Assembly (NCBI GenBank): GCA_002471015.1
Contig: DKPB01000029.1
Location: 62,001 to 126,000 of the forward strand
Reading direction: 5' to 3'
Origin: Stenotrophomonas sp. UBA7346
GTDB lineage: Bacteria; Pseudomonadota; Gammaproteobacteria; Xanthomonadales; Xanthomonadaceae
Length of the DNA: 64,000 nt
In this document: piece after piece, positions 26,901 to 34,548 of the stretch
Numbering within the stretch: position 1 is the first letter of the stretch
How the letters are laid out: each line of letters opens with the position of its first letter
Notes under the pieces: generated by a model
The model's input: only the letters and a program-made list of their open reading frames with translations
Databases searched by the model: none
What the model was told of the DNA's origin: nothing
Made by a program: the position numbers and the translations under genes

Positions 26901-27100
26901 TAGGTGATGCGTTGCTCCGTCTCCAGCGGCGAGTAGCCATCGGCGGCGGTGTTGATCTGCACCTGTACGTTGGTGATATCGGGCGTGGCATCGATGGACA
27001 GGCGGGTGAAGCTCCAACTGCCAATCGCGATCAAGGCCAGGGTGAGTACCATCATCATCCAGCGATGGGCGATGGCACTGCGGATGATGCGCTCAAGCAT
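23933..27100 (-). CDS. czcA: Heavy-metal RND efflux permease (CzcA family)
   Basis: The 1055-residue permease has the twofold RND layout: N-terminal helix (LERIIRSAIAHRWMMMVLTLALIAIGSW), a large periplasmic loop, helices, then a second loop. The heavy-metal signature DFGLIVDGAVIIIEN holds the acidic residues D-D-E needed for proton-coupled metal export in HME-RND pumps. The family exports divalent cations such as Co, Zn and Cd. ATG at 27098-27100 is taken as start; the open frame runs 12 codons further into czcB. It is the last gene of the czcC-czcB-czcA order. Metal specificity cannot be read from sequence. Confidence 0.92.
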   Translation of the reverse strand: MLERIIRSAIAHRWMMMVLTLALIAIGSWSFTRLSIDATPDITNVQVQINTAADGYSPLETEQRITYPVETVMAGLPKLEQVRSLSRYGLSQVTVVFKDGTDLYFARQQVAERLQQVKSQLPEGLDPQLGPIATGLGEIFMYTIDADPKARKPDGSPYTATDLRTLQDWVVRPQLRNVPGVTEVNTIGGYQRQIHITPDPAKLRALGFTLDDVAEAVEGNNQNIGAGYIERNGQQFLVRVPGQVAGLEEIGNIVLARREGVPIHVHDVADVAEGPELRSGAATQNGHEVVMGTVVMLVGANSREVAQAAAAKLEQAQRSLPEGVTVTASYDRTALVDRTIQTVAKNLLEGALLVIVVLFLLLGNFRAALITAAVIPLAMLFTLTGMARGGVSANLMSLGALDFGLIVDGAVIIIENCLRRFGERTHALGRAMTREERFAETASATAEVIRPSLFGLGIITAVYLPIFALTGVEGKMFHPMAITVVLALSGAMLLSLTFVPAAIAMFLGGRVEEKENRLMAWLRARYEPLLGWVMRRGRLVVAAALLLVIGCGVLATRLGSEFVPNLDEGDVAMHAMRIPGTSLTQSVNMQKQVEARLQQLPEVDKVFSKIGTPEVASDPMPPSVADTFIMMKPRKQWPDPRKPRAQLLAELEAAVEELPGNNYEFTQPIQMRMNELISGVRADVAVMLFGDDMETLAQVGQRIAAVANKVPAAADVRLEETSGLPLLTVTPNRAALAGYGLNPGQLQSTVSTAVGGRVAGQLFEGDRRFDIVVRLPESIRQDPAALADLPVSLEPALAQDSADESSRAGGWRSGDARTVPLRELASIESSEGPNQINRDNGKRRIVITANVRDRDLGGFVSELQQAIDTQVKVPAGYWVEYGGSFEQLISASQRLAVVVPVTLLLIFALLFWAFGSARDASIVFSGVPLALTGGVLALALRGIPLSISAGVGFIALSGVAVLNGLVMISFIRHLREQGRSLDVAVREGALGRLRPVLMTALVASLGFVPMAFNVGAGSEVQRPLATVVIGGIVSSTLLTLLVLPVLYRWLHRNGK

Positions 27101-27132
27101 GGCGGCACCCTCCGCGTTGGATGCAGCGACGA

Positions 27133-28137
27133 TCAATGTTCATGCGCAGCCCCCGCCTTGCCGATATCTGCCTTGACCACATAGCTCTGCTCGACCACGA
27201 CCTGCTCGCCCACGCGCAGGCCGTCCTTGACCTCGACCTTGCCGGCATCGCGTGCACCCAACACCACCGGGCGCGCGCTATACGTGTCACCGTCACGTAC
27301 GAACACCACCTCGCGGCCTTCCATGGTCTGCAGTGCGGAAAGCGGCACGACAACCGCCGCCGGCTGCATCGCCACCACGATGCGCGCTTTCACCGCTGCC
27401 CCGGGCCGCCACAGGCCGTCGTCATTGCGCACGCTGGCACGGGCAACCGTGCTCTGGCTTGCGGTGGCGGTGCCCGGCAGCACGCGCTCCAGCGTGGTGC
27501 TCTGGCTGACGCCATCGGTCATGCGGGTCACCGTGACCGGTACGCCGGCAGTGATGTGCTGGGTGTCGTTGCCGAAGATATGCAGGTCCACCCACAGCTC
27601 GGACAGGTCGCCGATCTCGAACAGTGGCGTGCCCTCGCCCGCCACCGCGCCCACCTGCGCCTGCCGCGACAGCACCACACCGCTGATTGGTGCGCTGATG
27701 CTGTAGGTAGTCAGGCTGAGATTGCTGTCGATGCTGGCCAGGGTCTGGCCGGCGCTGACGCGATCGCCGACGTTCGCGCGCAGCGAGCGGATCGGCCCGG
27801 GGAAGCGCGCCATCACCTGCGCCACCCGCCCATCCACCGGCGTCAGCAGGCCCTGCACCTCATGTTCATCGGCGATGGTGCCGGCCTGCACGGCAGCGCT
27901 GCGGATGCCGGATTGTTCGGCCATCGCGGCCTTGATGGTGGTGCGGTCGGTATCTGCTTCCTCGCCTTCTTCGTGGGGGTGACCGTCTGCTTCGCCGGCC
28001 TTTTTTTCATCGTGGTCATGACCAGCTTCTTCTGCCGCACCGGCACCGGCTTCAGCCACCGGCTTTGCACCGCAACCGACCAGCAACAGACTCATTGCCA
28101 GCACGCCGGCAGCTACAACATTCATCGGACGGCTCAT
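27133..28137 (-). CDS. czcB: Membrane fusion protein of the heavy-metal efflux system (CzcB family)
   Basis: A 334-residue periplasmic adaptor with a lipoprotein-type signal (LLLVGC, Cys at residue 22) and a histidine- and acid-rich segment (HDHDEKKAGEADGHPHEEGEEAD) that can bind metal. The HlyD-like core follows, with hairpin, lipoyl and beta-barrel regions (for example DRVSAGQTLASIDSN and GVVLSRQAQVGAVAGEGTPLFEIGD). It links the inner-membrane pump to the outer-membrane channel. Its start overlaps the czcC stop by four bases. The His-rich stretch makes zinc, cobalt or cadmium more likely than silver or copper. Confidence 0.92.
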   Translation of the reverse strand: MSRPMNVVAAGVLAMSLLLVGCGAKPVAEAGAGAAEEAGHDHDEKKAGEADGHPHEEGEEADTDRTTIKAAMAEQSGIRSAAVQAGTIADEHEVQGLLTPVDGRVAQVMARFPGPIRSLRANVGDRVSAGQTLASIDSNLSLTTYSISAPISGVVLSRQAQVGAVAGEGTPLFEIGDLSELWVDLHIFGNDTQHITAGVPVTVTRMTDGVSQSTTLERVLPGTATASQSTVARASVRNDDGLWRPGAAVKARIVVAMQPAAVVVPLSALQTMEGREVVFVRDGDTYSARPVVLGARDAGKVEVKDGLRVGEQVVVEQSYVVKADIGKAGAAHEH

Positions 28138-29414
28138 CGTGCGTTCTCCACGGCAACGGTTGCATCGGTGGCCAGCATTCCCTGACCGGTGAGGCGCTGG
28201 ATCTCGATCAGCGCGGTCTGTGCGGCGATGGCGGCGTCCAACTGGCGCTGCCGCGACTCAATGCGCATGGCCTGCAGCTGCGCCCACTCCATATAGCTGG
28301 CTGCACCGGCGCGCCATGCCTGCTCGGCGGCGCGCTCGGCCTTCTGCAACTGCGGCAGTACATCCGCCTGCATGCGCTGTACTTCAAGGCGTGCGGTGAC
28401 ATAGCGCCCGTGTGCCTCGGCCAGGGTGGCGTACAACTGCTGCTGGCGGGCCTGGCGTTGATATGGCAGCAGGGCAAGATCCGCCTCGGCCTCGCGGATT
28501 TCCGGCGCGGCGCGGCGAGCGCTGCCGAGCGGGATGCTGAAGCCGCCGACCAGCGAGGTGGCGTTGTCGGCGCGACTGTTGCGCACGCCAACCTGCCAGC
28601 TCCAATCCGGACGGCTGCGGGTGCGCACCAGCTGCAGCTGGGCCTCGCGGATGCGCTGCTCGCCCAGCAGTTCGGCCAGCTCCGGTGCGCGTTGCAGATC
28701 GTCATTGAGCGATGCGAAATCACGCAGTGCCGGCAGCTGCAGCGCATCGCCACTCACCGCCTTGAAGTCAGGCGTACGCGCACCCCACAAAGCGGCCAGC
28801 GACAGCCGTGCTGCGCTGGCTTCTTCGATGGCACGATCGCGATCCAGTTCCGCCTGCGCCAGCATTGCCTGCGCAGTGAACAGCACCGACTCCGGCGAGG
28901 CGCCGGCCTGCAGGCGCAGGCGCGCGGCAGCAACGGCTCGGCGGCGCTGCTCGATATCTGTATTGGCGATCTGCAGCGCTGCTTGCGCCTGCGCTACGGC
29001 GAGGTAGCGGCGCGCGGTTTCGGCAAGCAGATCCAGCCTGGCGGTGGCGCGCTGCGGTGCAAGTGCATCGATATTGGCCTGGGCCAACATGCGGCGCGCA
29101 TCGAGCTTGTCGCCGCGCTCCAGCACACCGGACAGACTGACGGTGGCTTCGGCGCCCTGCACGCCACGGGCATCGCCGCTGCCGAGCAGGTTCTCCAGTT
29201 CCACGCCCAGCTGCATCGGCGGGCGCAGCAACGCGGCGTCGCGGCGGGCTTCAAGTACTGGGCGCTGCGCATCGATCAGACGCAGCTCGGGGTGATCAAG
29301 GGCAACGCGGACGATGGCATCGTCCAGCGTCAACGGCACAGCTGGCACCGGCACCTGCGCATACGCGCGCGGCACCAGCGCAAAGGCGACAACCGCCGCC
29401 AGGCGCATCCACAT
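28134..29414 (-). CDS. czcC: Outer-membrane efflux channel (TolC/CzcC family)
   Basis: A 426-residue protein with an N-terminal signal peptide (MWMRLAAVVAFALVPRAYA) and two TolC-type coiled-coil repeats; the DWSWQVGVRNSRADNATSLVGGFSIPLG segment is typical of CzcC-like outer-membrane factors. It forms the exit duct of the tripartite pump. It is the first gene of the czcCBA set, 54 bases downstream of the CzcI-like gene and overlapping czcB. No dedicated two-component regulator (CzcRS) is found in the window. Confidence 0.9.
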   Translation of the reverse strand: MWMRLAAVVAFALVPRAYAQVPVPAVPLTLDDAIVRVALDHPELRLIDAQRPVLEARRDAALLRPPMQLGVELENLLGSGDARGVQGAEATVSLSGVLERGDKLDARRMLAQANIDALAPQRATARLDLLAETARRYLAVAQAQAALQIANTDIEQRRRAVAAARLRLQAGASPESVLFTAQAMLAQAELDRDRAIEEASAARLSLAALWGARTPDFKAVSGDALQLPALRDFASLNDDLQRAPELAELLGEQRIREAQLQLVRTRSRPDWSWQVGVRNSRADNATSLVGGFSIPLGSARRAAPEIREAEADLALLPYQRQARQQQLYATLAEAHGRYVTARLEVQRMQADVLPQLQKAERAAEQAWRAGAASYMEWAQLQAMRIESRQRQLDAAIAAQTALIEIQRLTGQGMLATDATVAVENAR

Positions 29415-29468
29415 GGGTTTCTCCAGATAGCAGGTTCAGACGTGGGGACCGGCCAAGGGGCCAGGGCG

Positions 29469-29852
29469 TCAGGCCGCTATCGGGGGGCGGAACAGGCTTT
29501 CGGTCGGGTGCGTGACCGCCTGCGTGCCCAGCATGGTCACCGCCTGCTGTGCGGGTGGTGATGCCACGGTCCAGGCGGGGGTGACGGTGGGCAGCACGCC
29601 GCCGTGGCCGTGGCAGTCCACGCAATGCACCAGCGCGTGCAGCAGCGCATTGGCGCTGTCTTCGGCATCCGGGGCGGTCGCCAGTTTGGCGTCGTCGTGC
29701 TCATGCACGTCGGCACCGATGTCGGTGTGTGCCAGCATGTGGATGTCGGTCAGTGCTGCGGCCAGCGAGGTACCGAACACGCCAATGCCGACCAGCGCCA
29801 GCATCAGCAGGCGCAGCAGGTGGAGGCGACGGTGGCGCAGGGATTGCAGCAT
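29469..29852 (-). CDS. CzcI-like small exported metal-associated protein
   Basis: A 127-residue protein with an N-terminal hydrophobic helix (LRLLMLALVGIGVFGTSLAAAL) and a periplasmic part rich in His, Asp and Cys: ADVHEHDD and HALVHCVDCHGHGG. It resembles the small CzcI-type proteins at the head of czc operons, which modulate the response. It sits directly upstream of czcC on the same strand. The CxxCHGH motif (around residue 92) suggests metal or heme binding; CxxCH is also the cytochrome c attachment pattern, but a heme protein is unlikely here because no other c-type feature is visible. Confidence 0.72.
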   Translation of the reverse strand: MLQSLRHRRLHLLRLLMLALVGIGVFGTSLAAALTDIHMLAHTDIGADVHEHDDAKLATAPDAEDSANALLHALVHCVDCHGHGGVLPTVTPAWTVASPPAQQAVTMLGTQAVTHPTESLFRPPIAA

Positions 29853-29925
29853 TGGGGCAGCCTAGCCGGTGCTTGCGGGGTTACACAATCGCAGTGCGGA
29901 GGCGGGGGTTCAGCTGTGCGCTGTT

Positions 29926-30211
29926 GCCCCTCCCCTTTTGGCATAGCCAAGGGGGAGGCTTAGAGGGGGGCTTTGTTTGTTGCAGTTGCACCTGCGGTGC
30001 TCCCCCTCTCCCCAACCCCTCTCCCGCAAGGGGAGAGGGTCTTTAGAACGCTGCGAGCGCAAGCACCCTCTGTAATTGCAGCTGTAGCCCCTCTCCCCTT
30101 GCGGGAGAGGGGTTGGGGAGAGGGGTGGCTTTGGCTTTGGCTTATCGCCCGGGATTTCTGCCAAGAGCACCCCTCCCCGACCCTCCCCTGCGCGTTGCGC
30201 AAGGGAGGGAG
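29926..30211. repeat. Four GC-rich palindromes filling the czc/DUF885 gap
   Basis: Copies lie at about 29926-29970 (core TTTTGGCATAGCCAAG), 30002-30040 (CTCTCCCGCAAGGGGAGAG), 30088-30124 (inverted partner of the previous one) and 30168-30211 (core TGCGCGTTGCGCAAG). The middle two are near-perfect inverted copies about 60 bases apart. The 367-base gap (29853-30219) shows no gene. Confidence 0.78.
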
Positions 30212-30219
30212 CAGAGCAA

Positions 30220-32004
30220 TCACTTCGCCGCCTTGCGCTCGGCGATATAAGCGTTGATCTGCTGCTCCAGCACCGACAGCGGCACCGAGCCCTGCTTGAG
30301 CACGGCGTCGTGGAAGCCCTTGATGTCGAACTTGTCGCCCAGTTCCTTCTCGGCCTTCTCGCGCAGCTTGACGATGGTGATCTCGCCCAGCTTGTAGCTC
30401 AGTGCCTGGCCCGGCCAGGAAATGTAGCGGTCCACCTCGGTGGTCACCTCGTGCTCGCTGAGCGCGGTGTGGTCACGCAGGTAGGCGATCGCACGGTCGC
30501 GGTCCCAGCCGTAGTGGTGCACGCCGGTGTCAATCACCAGGCGGCAGGCGCGCCACATTTCATAGGTCAGCCGGCCGAAGTCTTCATACGGTGTCTGGTA
30601 GATGCCCATGTCGACGCCAAGCTTCTCGGTGTACAGGCCCCAGCCTTCGCCATAGGCCGAGATATACGCATTGCGGCGGAACTCGGGCTGGCCGGTCTGC
30701 TCGGCAGCCAGTGCGCCCTGCAGGGCGTGGCCGGGGTCGGACTCATGCAGGGTCAGGGCCGGCAGGTTGTACAACGGGCGCGCCGGCAGGTTGTAGGTAT
30801 TGAGCCAGTAGGTGCCCATGCCGCCACGGCCGGCGGTCCAGAACGGTGCGATATCCGGCGGCACCGGCACGATGGTGAAGCGGGCGCGCGGCAAGGTCAT
30901 GTACTTGCCGATGACGCCGTCCACGCGCTTGGAGATCCACGCCGCACGCCACAGCAGCTCGTCGGGGGTCTTGGCGTAGAACTGCGGGTCGGTGCGCAGG
31001 AACTCCAGGAAGTCGGCAAAGCGGGTCTGCTCGCTCTTACCCTTGAAGCCCACCTTGTCGATGATGGCGTTCATTTCGCGCTGGATGCGGTTGACCTCGG
31101 ACAGGCCCTGCGCATGGATCTGCTGCGGGCTCAGGTCCAGGGTGACGTATTCGCGGATCTGCGCCTGGTAGAACTCCTTGCCACCGGGCATCGCCTCGGC
31201 TGCCAGGGTGGTGCGCGACTGCGGCACATATTCCTGGCGGTAGAAGGTCAGCAGCTTGCCGAAGGCCGGCACCACGCTGCCGCTGATGGCCTGCCTGGCA
31301 TCGGCCTGCAGCTTGGCCTGCTCGGCAGCGGGAATGCTGCTGGGCAGCTTCTTCAGCGGCTCGTACAACGGCGACTCGGTCGGGTCCTTCAACTCGGCCA
31401 CGGTCGAGATCGACACGTCGCGCCCTTCCAGCACCGCACGCGGCACACTGAAACCACGGGCAAGGCCGGCGCGCATATTGACCATCTGCTGGTCGAAGTA
31501 ACGCGGCACATCGTTCAGGCGCGCGATGTAGTTGCGATAGTCCTGCGCGGTCTTCATCTCGCGCCGGGCCATGAAGCTGAGGTTGGACCAGAACGAGGAG
31601 TCCGAGTTGAACGGCATCTCGTAGCTGCGCAGGCGCACCTCTTCGGCCAGGCTTTCCACCTGGTACTTGTAAATGGCGTAGTTGACCTGGTTCTCGGCCG
31701 ACAGCTTGGCCGGGTCGATGGCCTTGAGCTGGGCCAGCACGTCGTCCCAAACCTTCAACCGCGCCTGCTGGGCGGCTGCACCCACATCCGGCAGCCGGGT
31801 GCTGCTGGCCGGGGCGTCGCTGTCCTCGCTGGCTTCACCGCCGCCGGTCTGGCGCCAGGCCCACTCCTTCTCGTAGATCGCCTTGAACTGGTCGTCCAGG
31901 CCCTGCGAGGCCAAGGTGGCCGGCGCCGACGGGGCAGCGGCAAAGGCGGGCGTGGCGCTGAGGCCAAGGGTGAGCAGCAAGGCAACGGTCAACGGCGATT
32001 TCAC
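30220..32004 (-). CDS. DUF885 exported metallohydrolase-like protein
   Basis: The 594-residue protein begins with a signal peptide (about residues 1-23) and matches DUF885, a family of secreted or periplasmic proteins with a putative zinc site. The motif HESDPGHALQGAL near residue 420 resembles HExxxH-type ligands, followed by EGWGLYTEKLG and the conserved HEVTTEVDRYISWPGQALSYKLGE. A peptidase function is suspected for the family but has not been assigned. Frame and signal support the ATG at 32002-32004. It is 111 bases downstream of the LpxB-N-like gene. Confidence 0.85.
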   Translation of the reverse strand: MKSPLTVALLLTLGLSATPAFAAAPSAPATLASQGLDDQFKAIYEKEWAWRQTGGGEASEDSDAPASSTRLPDVGAAAQQARLKVWDDVLAQLKAIDPAKLSAENQVNYAIYKYQVESLAEEVRLRSYEMPFNSDSSFWSNLSFMARREMKTAQDYRNYIARLNDVPRYFDQQMVNMRAGLARGFSVPRAVLEGRDVSISTVAELKDPTESPLYEPLKKLPSSIPAAEQAKLQADARQAISGSVVPAFGKLLTFYRQEYVPQSRTTLAAEAMPGGKEFYQAQIREYVTLDLSPQQIHAQGLSEVNRIQREMNAIIDKVGFKGKSEQTRFADFLEFLRTDPQFYAKTPDELLWRAAWISKRVDGVIGKYMTLPRARFTIVPVPPDIAPFWTAGRGGMGTYWLNTYNLPARPLYNLPALTLHESDPGHALQGALAAEQTGQPEFRRNAYISAYGEGWGLYTEKLGVDMGIYQTPYEDFGRLTYEMWRACRLVIDTGVHHYGWDRDRAIAYLRDHTALSEHEVTTEVDRYISWPGQALSYKLGEITIVKLREKAEKELGDKFDIKGFHDAVLKQGSVPLSVLEQQINAYIAERKAAK

Positions 32005-32114
32005 GGTCAGGATTCCCCAGATGGTTCAGGTCTCCCGGATCATCGCATTGAAGTTGCCGCCCGACCTAGACGGATTCGGGCGGCAAACCGCCGGATTTGG
32101 GCATAGTTGCCCGC

Positions 32115-32450
32115 TCAGTGACCGGCCTTGTCGCGCTGCCAGCCGCGGTGCTTGATGTCCAGGCGCAGGCTGTAGAGCGCGGTGAAGGCCGGGAACAGGT
32201 TCTGCACCACGCCCACCGCATCCTGCTTGGACGAGAACAGGAAGTAGCTCAGCGTCATCAGGCTGCCGAGCACGCTCATGTACCAGAACAGGCGCGGGAT
32301 GACCGGCTTGCCGGCGCGGCGCGAGGCGACGAACTGCACCAGCCAGCGGCCGCCGAACATCAGCGCGCCGGTCAGGCCGATCAGCTTCCACGGCGACATA
32401 TGCACGCCGGTCCACTCCAGCCAGGCCAGCGGTTGGTTCATGAACTCCAT
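32115..32450 (-). CDS. Small membrane protein with an LpxB N-terminal-like (LAB_N) domain
   Basis: A 111-residue protein with three membrane-spanning segments. It matches the stand-alone LAB_N domain: MSPWKLIGLTGALMFGGRWLVQF, IPRLFWYMSVLGSLMTLSYFLF and a conserved PAFTALYSLRLDIKHR ending. Such proteins are encoded next to GT2 polyprenyl-phosphate glycosyltransferases and are thought to assist lipid-linked sugar transfer or flipping. Two bases separate its start from the glycosyltransferase stop, so the pair is co-translated. Confidence 0.82.
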   Translation of the reverse strand: MEFMNQPLAWLEWTGVHMSPWKLIGLTGALMFGGRWLVQFVASRRAGKPVIPRLFWYMSVLGSLMTLSYFLFSSKQDAVGVVQNLFPAFTALYSLRLDIKHRGWQRDKAGH

Positions 32451-32452
32451 GC

Positions 32453-33175
32453 TCAGACCTCTTCCACCGCGGTGCGCTTGGAACGGGTGATCAACCAGGC
32501 CACGCCACGCAGGTCGCGGATGCCCACCAGCGCGCGGCCCAGGTTGTTGTACTTGGACACGCCGGCGGTGCGGTGGCGGTGGTTGACCGGCACGCTGACC
32601 GTCTTCCAGCCGGCACGCTGCATCAGCGCCGGCAGGTAACGGTGCATGTGGTCGAAGTACGGCAGGTCGAGGAAGGCCGCACGCTCGAACAGCTTGATGC
32701 CGCAGCCGGTGTCCGGGGTGTCATCGCGCAGCATGCGTGCGCGGATGGCGTTGGCCCACTTGCTGGCCCAGCGCTTGCTGCCCGAGTCCTGGCGGTTGAC
32801 GCGCCAGCCGGCGAACAGCCGCACCTGCGCATCGGCCTTGGCGCGTGCAGCCAGCAGCTTGGGAATATCGGCCGGGTCGTTCTGGCCGTCGCCGTCCAGG
32901 GTGGCGATCCACGGCGCGCGCGCTGCCTTCACCCCGGTGCGCACGGCCGTGCTCTGGCCGCTCTGGCTGACGTGGTGCAGCACCCGCAGTTCCGGGTTGG
33001 TGGCCTTCAGTGCCTGCAGTACCTGCAGGCTGTCGTCCTTGGAGTTGTCGTCGACGTAGACGATCTCGAAGTCGATCTGGCCGCGCAGGGCGGCGGTGAT
33101 TTCGTTGACCAGCGGCGTGACATTGTCGCGTTCGTTGAAGACTGGCACGACGACCGAGAGGGCAGGCTGGTTCAT
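32453..33175 (-). CDS. GT2 family glycosyltransferase, dolichol-phosphate mannosyltransferase/ArnC-like
   Basis: The 240-residue protein has a GT-A fold start (PALSVVVPVFNERDNV) and the metal-binding motif DGDGQNDP at about residues 92-99. The C-terminal part (HRHRTAGVSKYNN) resembles polyprenyl-phosphate sugar transferases. It most likely transfers a sugar to undecaprenyl phosphate for envelope glycan decoration. With the LAB_N protein downstream and the UDP-uronate epimerase 74 bases upstream, it forms a small envelope-modification set. Confidence 0.85.
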   Translation of the reverse strand: MNQPALSVVVPVFNERDNVTPLVNEITAALRGQIDFEIVYVDDNSKDDSLQVLQALKATNPELRVLHHVSQSGQSTAVRTGVKAARAPWIATLDGDGQNDPADIPKLLAARAKADAQVRLFAGWRVNRQDSGSKRWASKWANAIRARMLRDDTPDTGCGIKLFERAAFLDLPYFDHMHRYLPALMQRAGWKTVSVPVNHRHRTAGVSKYNNLGRALVGIRDLRGVAWLITRSKRTAVEEV

Positions 33176-33249
33176 GACGCGGTTCCGGTTGCTTTACGTA
33201 TTCAGGAAGACCGCGCATTTTCCTGTTCGCGTATTAGCGGAACATGAAA

Positions 33250-34215
33250 TCAGGCACGCGGTCCGAAATATCCACGGCACCACTCCACCACCGGCGGCAG
33301 GCCGACTTCGATCGGCGTGCGCGGCGCATAGCCGAACGCCGCCTGGGCGCGCGCGGTGTCGGCCATGGTTTCCACCATGTCGCCCGGCTGCATCGGCTTG
33401 TAGACCTTGTGCACCGGGAGCCCCGCGGCCGAGGCGATCACGTCGATGAAGTATTCCAGTTCCACCGGGGTGTGGTTGCCCAGGTTGAACACCTGGTGGG
33501 GTGTGGCCTGGACGGAGGGATGCGACAGCGCCCCGAGGATACCGGCGACGATGTCGGAAACATGTGTGAAGTCGCGCCGCATGTGGCCGTTGTTGAACAC
33601 ATCGATGCTGCGCCCGGCCAGCACTGCGCGCGCGAACAGCAGCGGCGCCATGTCCGGCCGGCCCCACGGGCCGTAGACGGTGAAAAAGCGCAGGCCGGTG
33701 GCCTTCAGGCCGTACAGCTGCGCATAGGTATAGGCCATCAACTCGTTGGCCGCCTTGGTGGCCGCGTACAGCGAGCGCGGCTGGTCCACGCGCTGGTCTT
33801 CAGAGAACGGCGGCGTGGCCGAGTTGCCATACACCGAGCTGCTGGACGCATACACCAGGTGTTGCACGCCACGGTGGCGGCACAGCTCCAGCATGTTGAC
33901 GAAGCCAACCAGGTTGCTGTCGACGTAGGCGTGCGGGTTTTCCAGCGAATAGCGCACGCCGGCCTGCGCGGCCAGGTGGATCACCTGGGTCGGCTGGATT
34001 TCATCGAACAGCGCAGCCAGGCCGTCGCGGTCGGTGAGGTCGAGCACGCGCAGATCCAGTTGCGGGCACAGCGCGGCCACCCGATCGCGCTTGAGCTGCG
34101 GGTCGTAGTAGTCGTTGAAGTTGTCCAGCCCCACCACGCGCTCGCCGCGCGCCGCCAGGGCCTGGCAGGTATAGGCACCAATGAAGCCGGCCGCGCCGGT
34201 GACCAGTACCGTCAT
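33250..34215 (-). CDS. NAD-dependent epimerase, UDP-glucuronate 4-epimerase-like
   Basis: The 321-residue SDR-type enzyme has MTVLVTGAAGFIGAYTCQAL (GxxGxxG NAD site) and the SDR catalytic YAATKAANE region (YxxxK). The LAAQAGVRYSLENPHAYVDSN sequence is typical of UDP-glucuronate 4-epimerases (GlaE/CapI type), which interconvert UDP-GlcA and UDP-GalA for capsule or lipopolysaccharide. Its start overlaps the upstream helix-hairpin-helix gene by four bases. Substrate assignment rests on the family motif only. Confidence 0.83.
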   Translation of the reverse strand: MTVLVTGAAGFIGAYTCQALAARGERVVGLDNFNDYYDPQLKRDRVAALCPQLDLRVLDLTDRDGLAALFDEIQPTQVIHLAAQAGVRYSLENPHAYVDSNLVGFVNMLELCRHRGVQHLVYASSSSVYGNSATPPFSEDQRVDQPRSLYAATKAANELMAYTYAQLYGLKATGLRFFTVYGPWGRPDMAPLLFARAVLAGRSIDVFNNGHMRRDFTHVSDIVAGILGALSHPSVQATPHQVFNLGNHTPVELEYFIDVIASAAGLPVHKVYKPMQPGDMVETMADTARAQAAFGYAPRTPIEVGLPPVVEWCRGYFGPRA

Positions 34216-34514
34216 AGCGTCATCGGCTCCCGCGCCAGGGTGGCCTTGCGCTCCTTGCTATAGGCCCACCACGGCTGCGGTGCTTCGCCGCCCAGGAAGC
34301 GGACGACGGACAGGAACACGTCGATCACGCAGGGGTCATGCACCACGCCGGTCTTCAGGCAGAGCTGGGCGTACATATCGTAGGGATCACGCCCGCGCAG
34401 GTGCGCGGGTACCCGGATCCCGATCAGACGGAGATCCTTTTCACAGGCCGGCCCGACATTCGGCAGGTCGGTCAGACGCAACAGATGATTGCGATCGACC
34501 TTGGAGGGGTTCAT
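34212..34514 (-). CDS. Helix-hairpin-helix protein of the Cdd1/mitomycin-resistance type
   Basis: A 100-residue protein with a helix-hairpin-helix-like start (RLTDLPNVGPACEKDLRLIGI), matching the small pathogenicity-locus/mitomycin-resistance family (Cdd1). It probably binds DNA, but the role is unclear. ATG at 34512-34514 follows a GCAAGG site; the open frame runs upstream into parB and is rejected there. It lies 34 bases after parB and overlaps the epimerase, so it may share the parAB transcript. Confidence 0.75.
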   Translation of the reverse strand: MNPSKVDRNHLLRLTDLPNVGPACEKDLRLIGIRVPAHLRGRDPYDMYAQLCLKTGVVHDPCVIDVFLSVVRFLGGEAPQPWWAYSKERKATLAREPMTL

Positions 34515-34548
34515 TGCCTTGCTTGCACCTCGGTGGGGAACAGGAGCG

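Noticed and set aside
29469..29852. CxxCH in the CzcI-like protein as a cytochrome c heme site
   Set aside because: There is a single motif in a short His-rich peptide at the head of a czc operon and no distal heme ligand context, so metal binding is the better reading.
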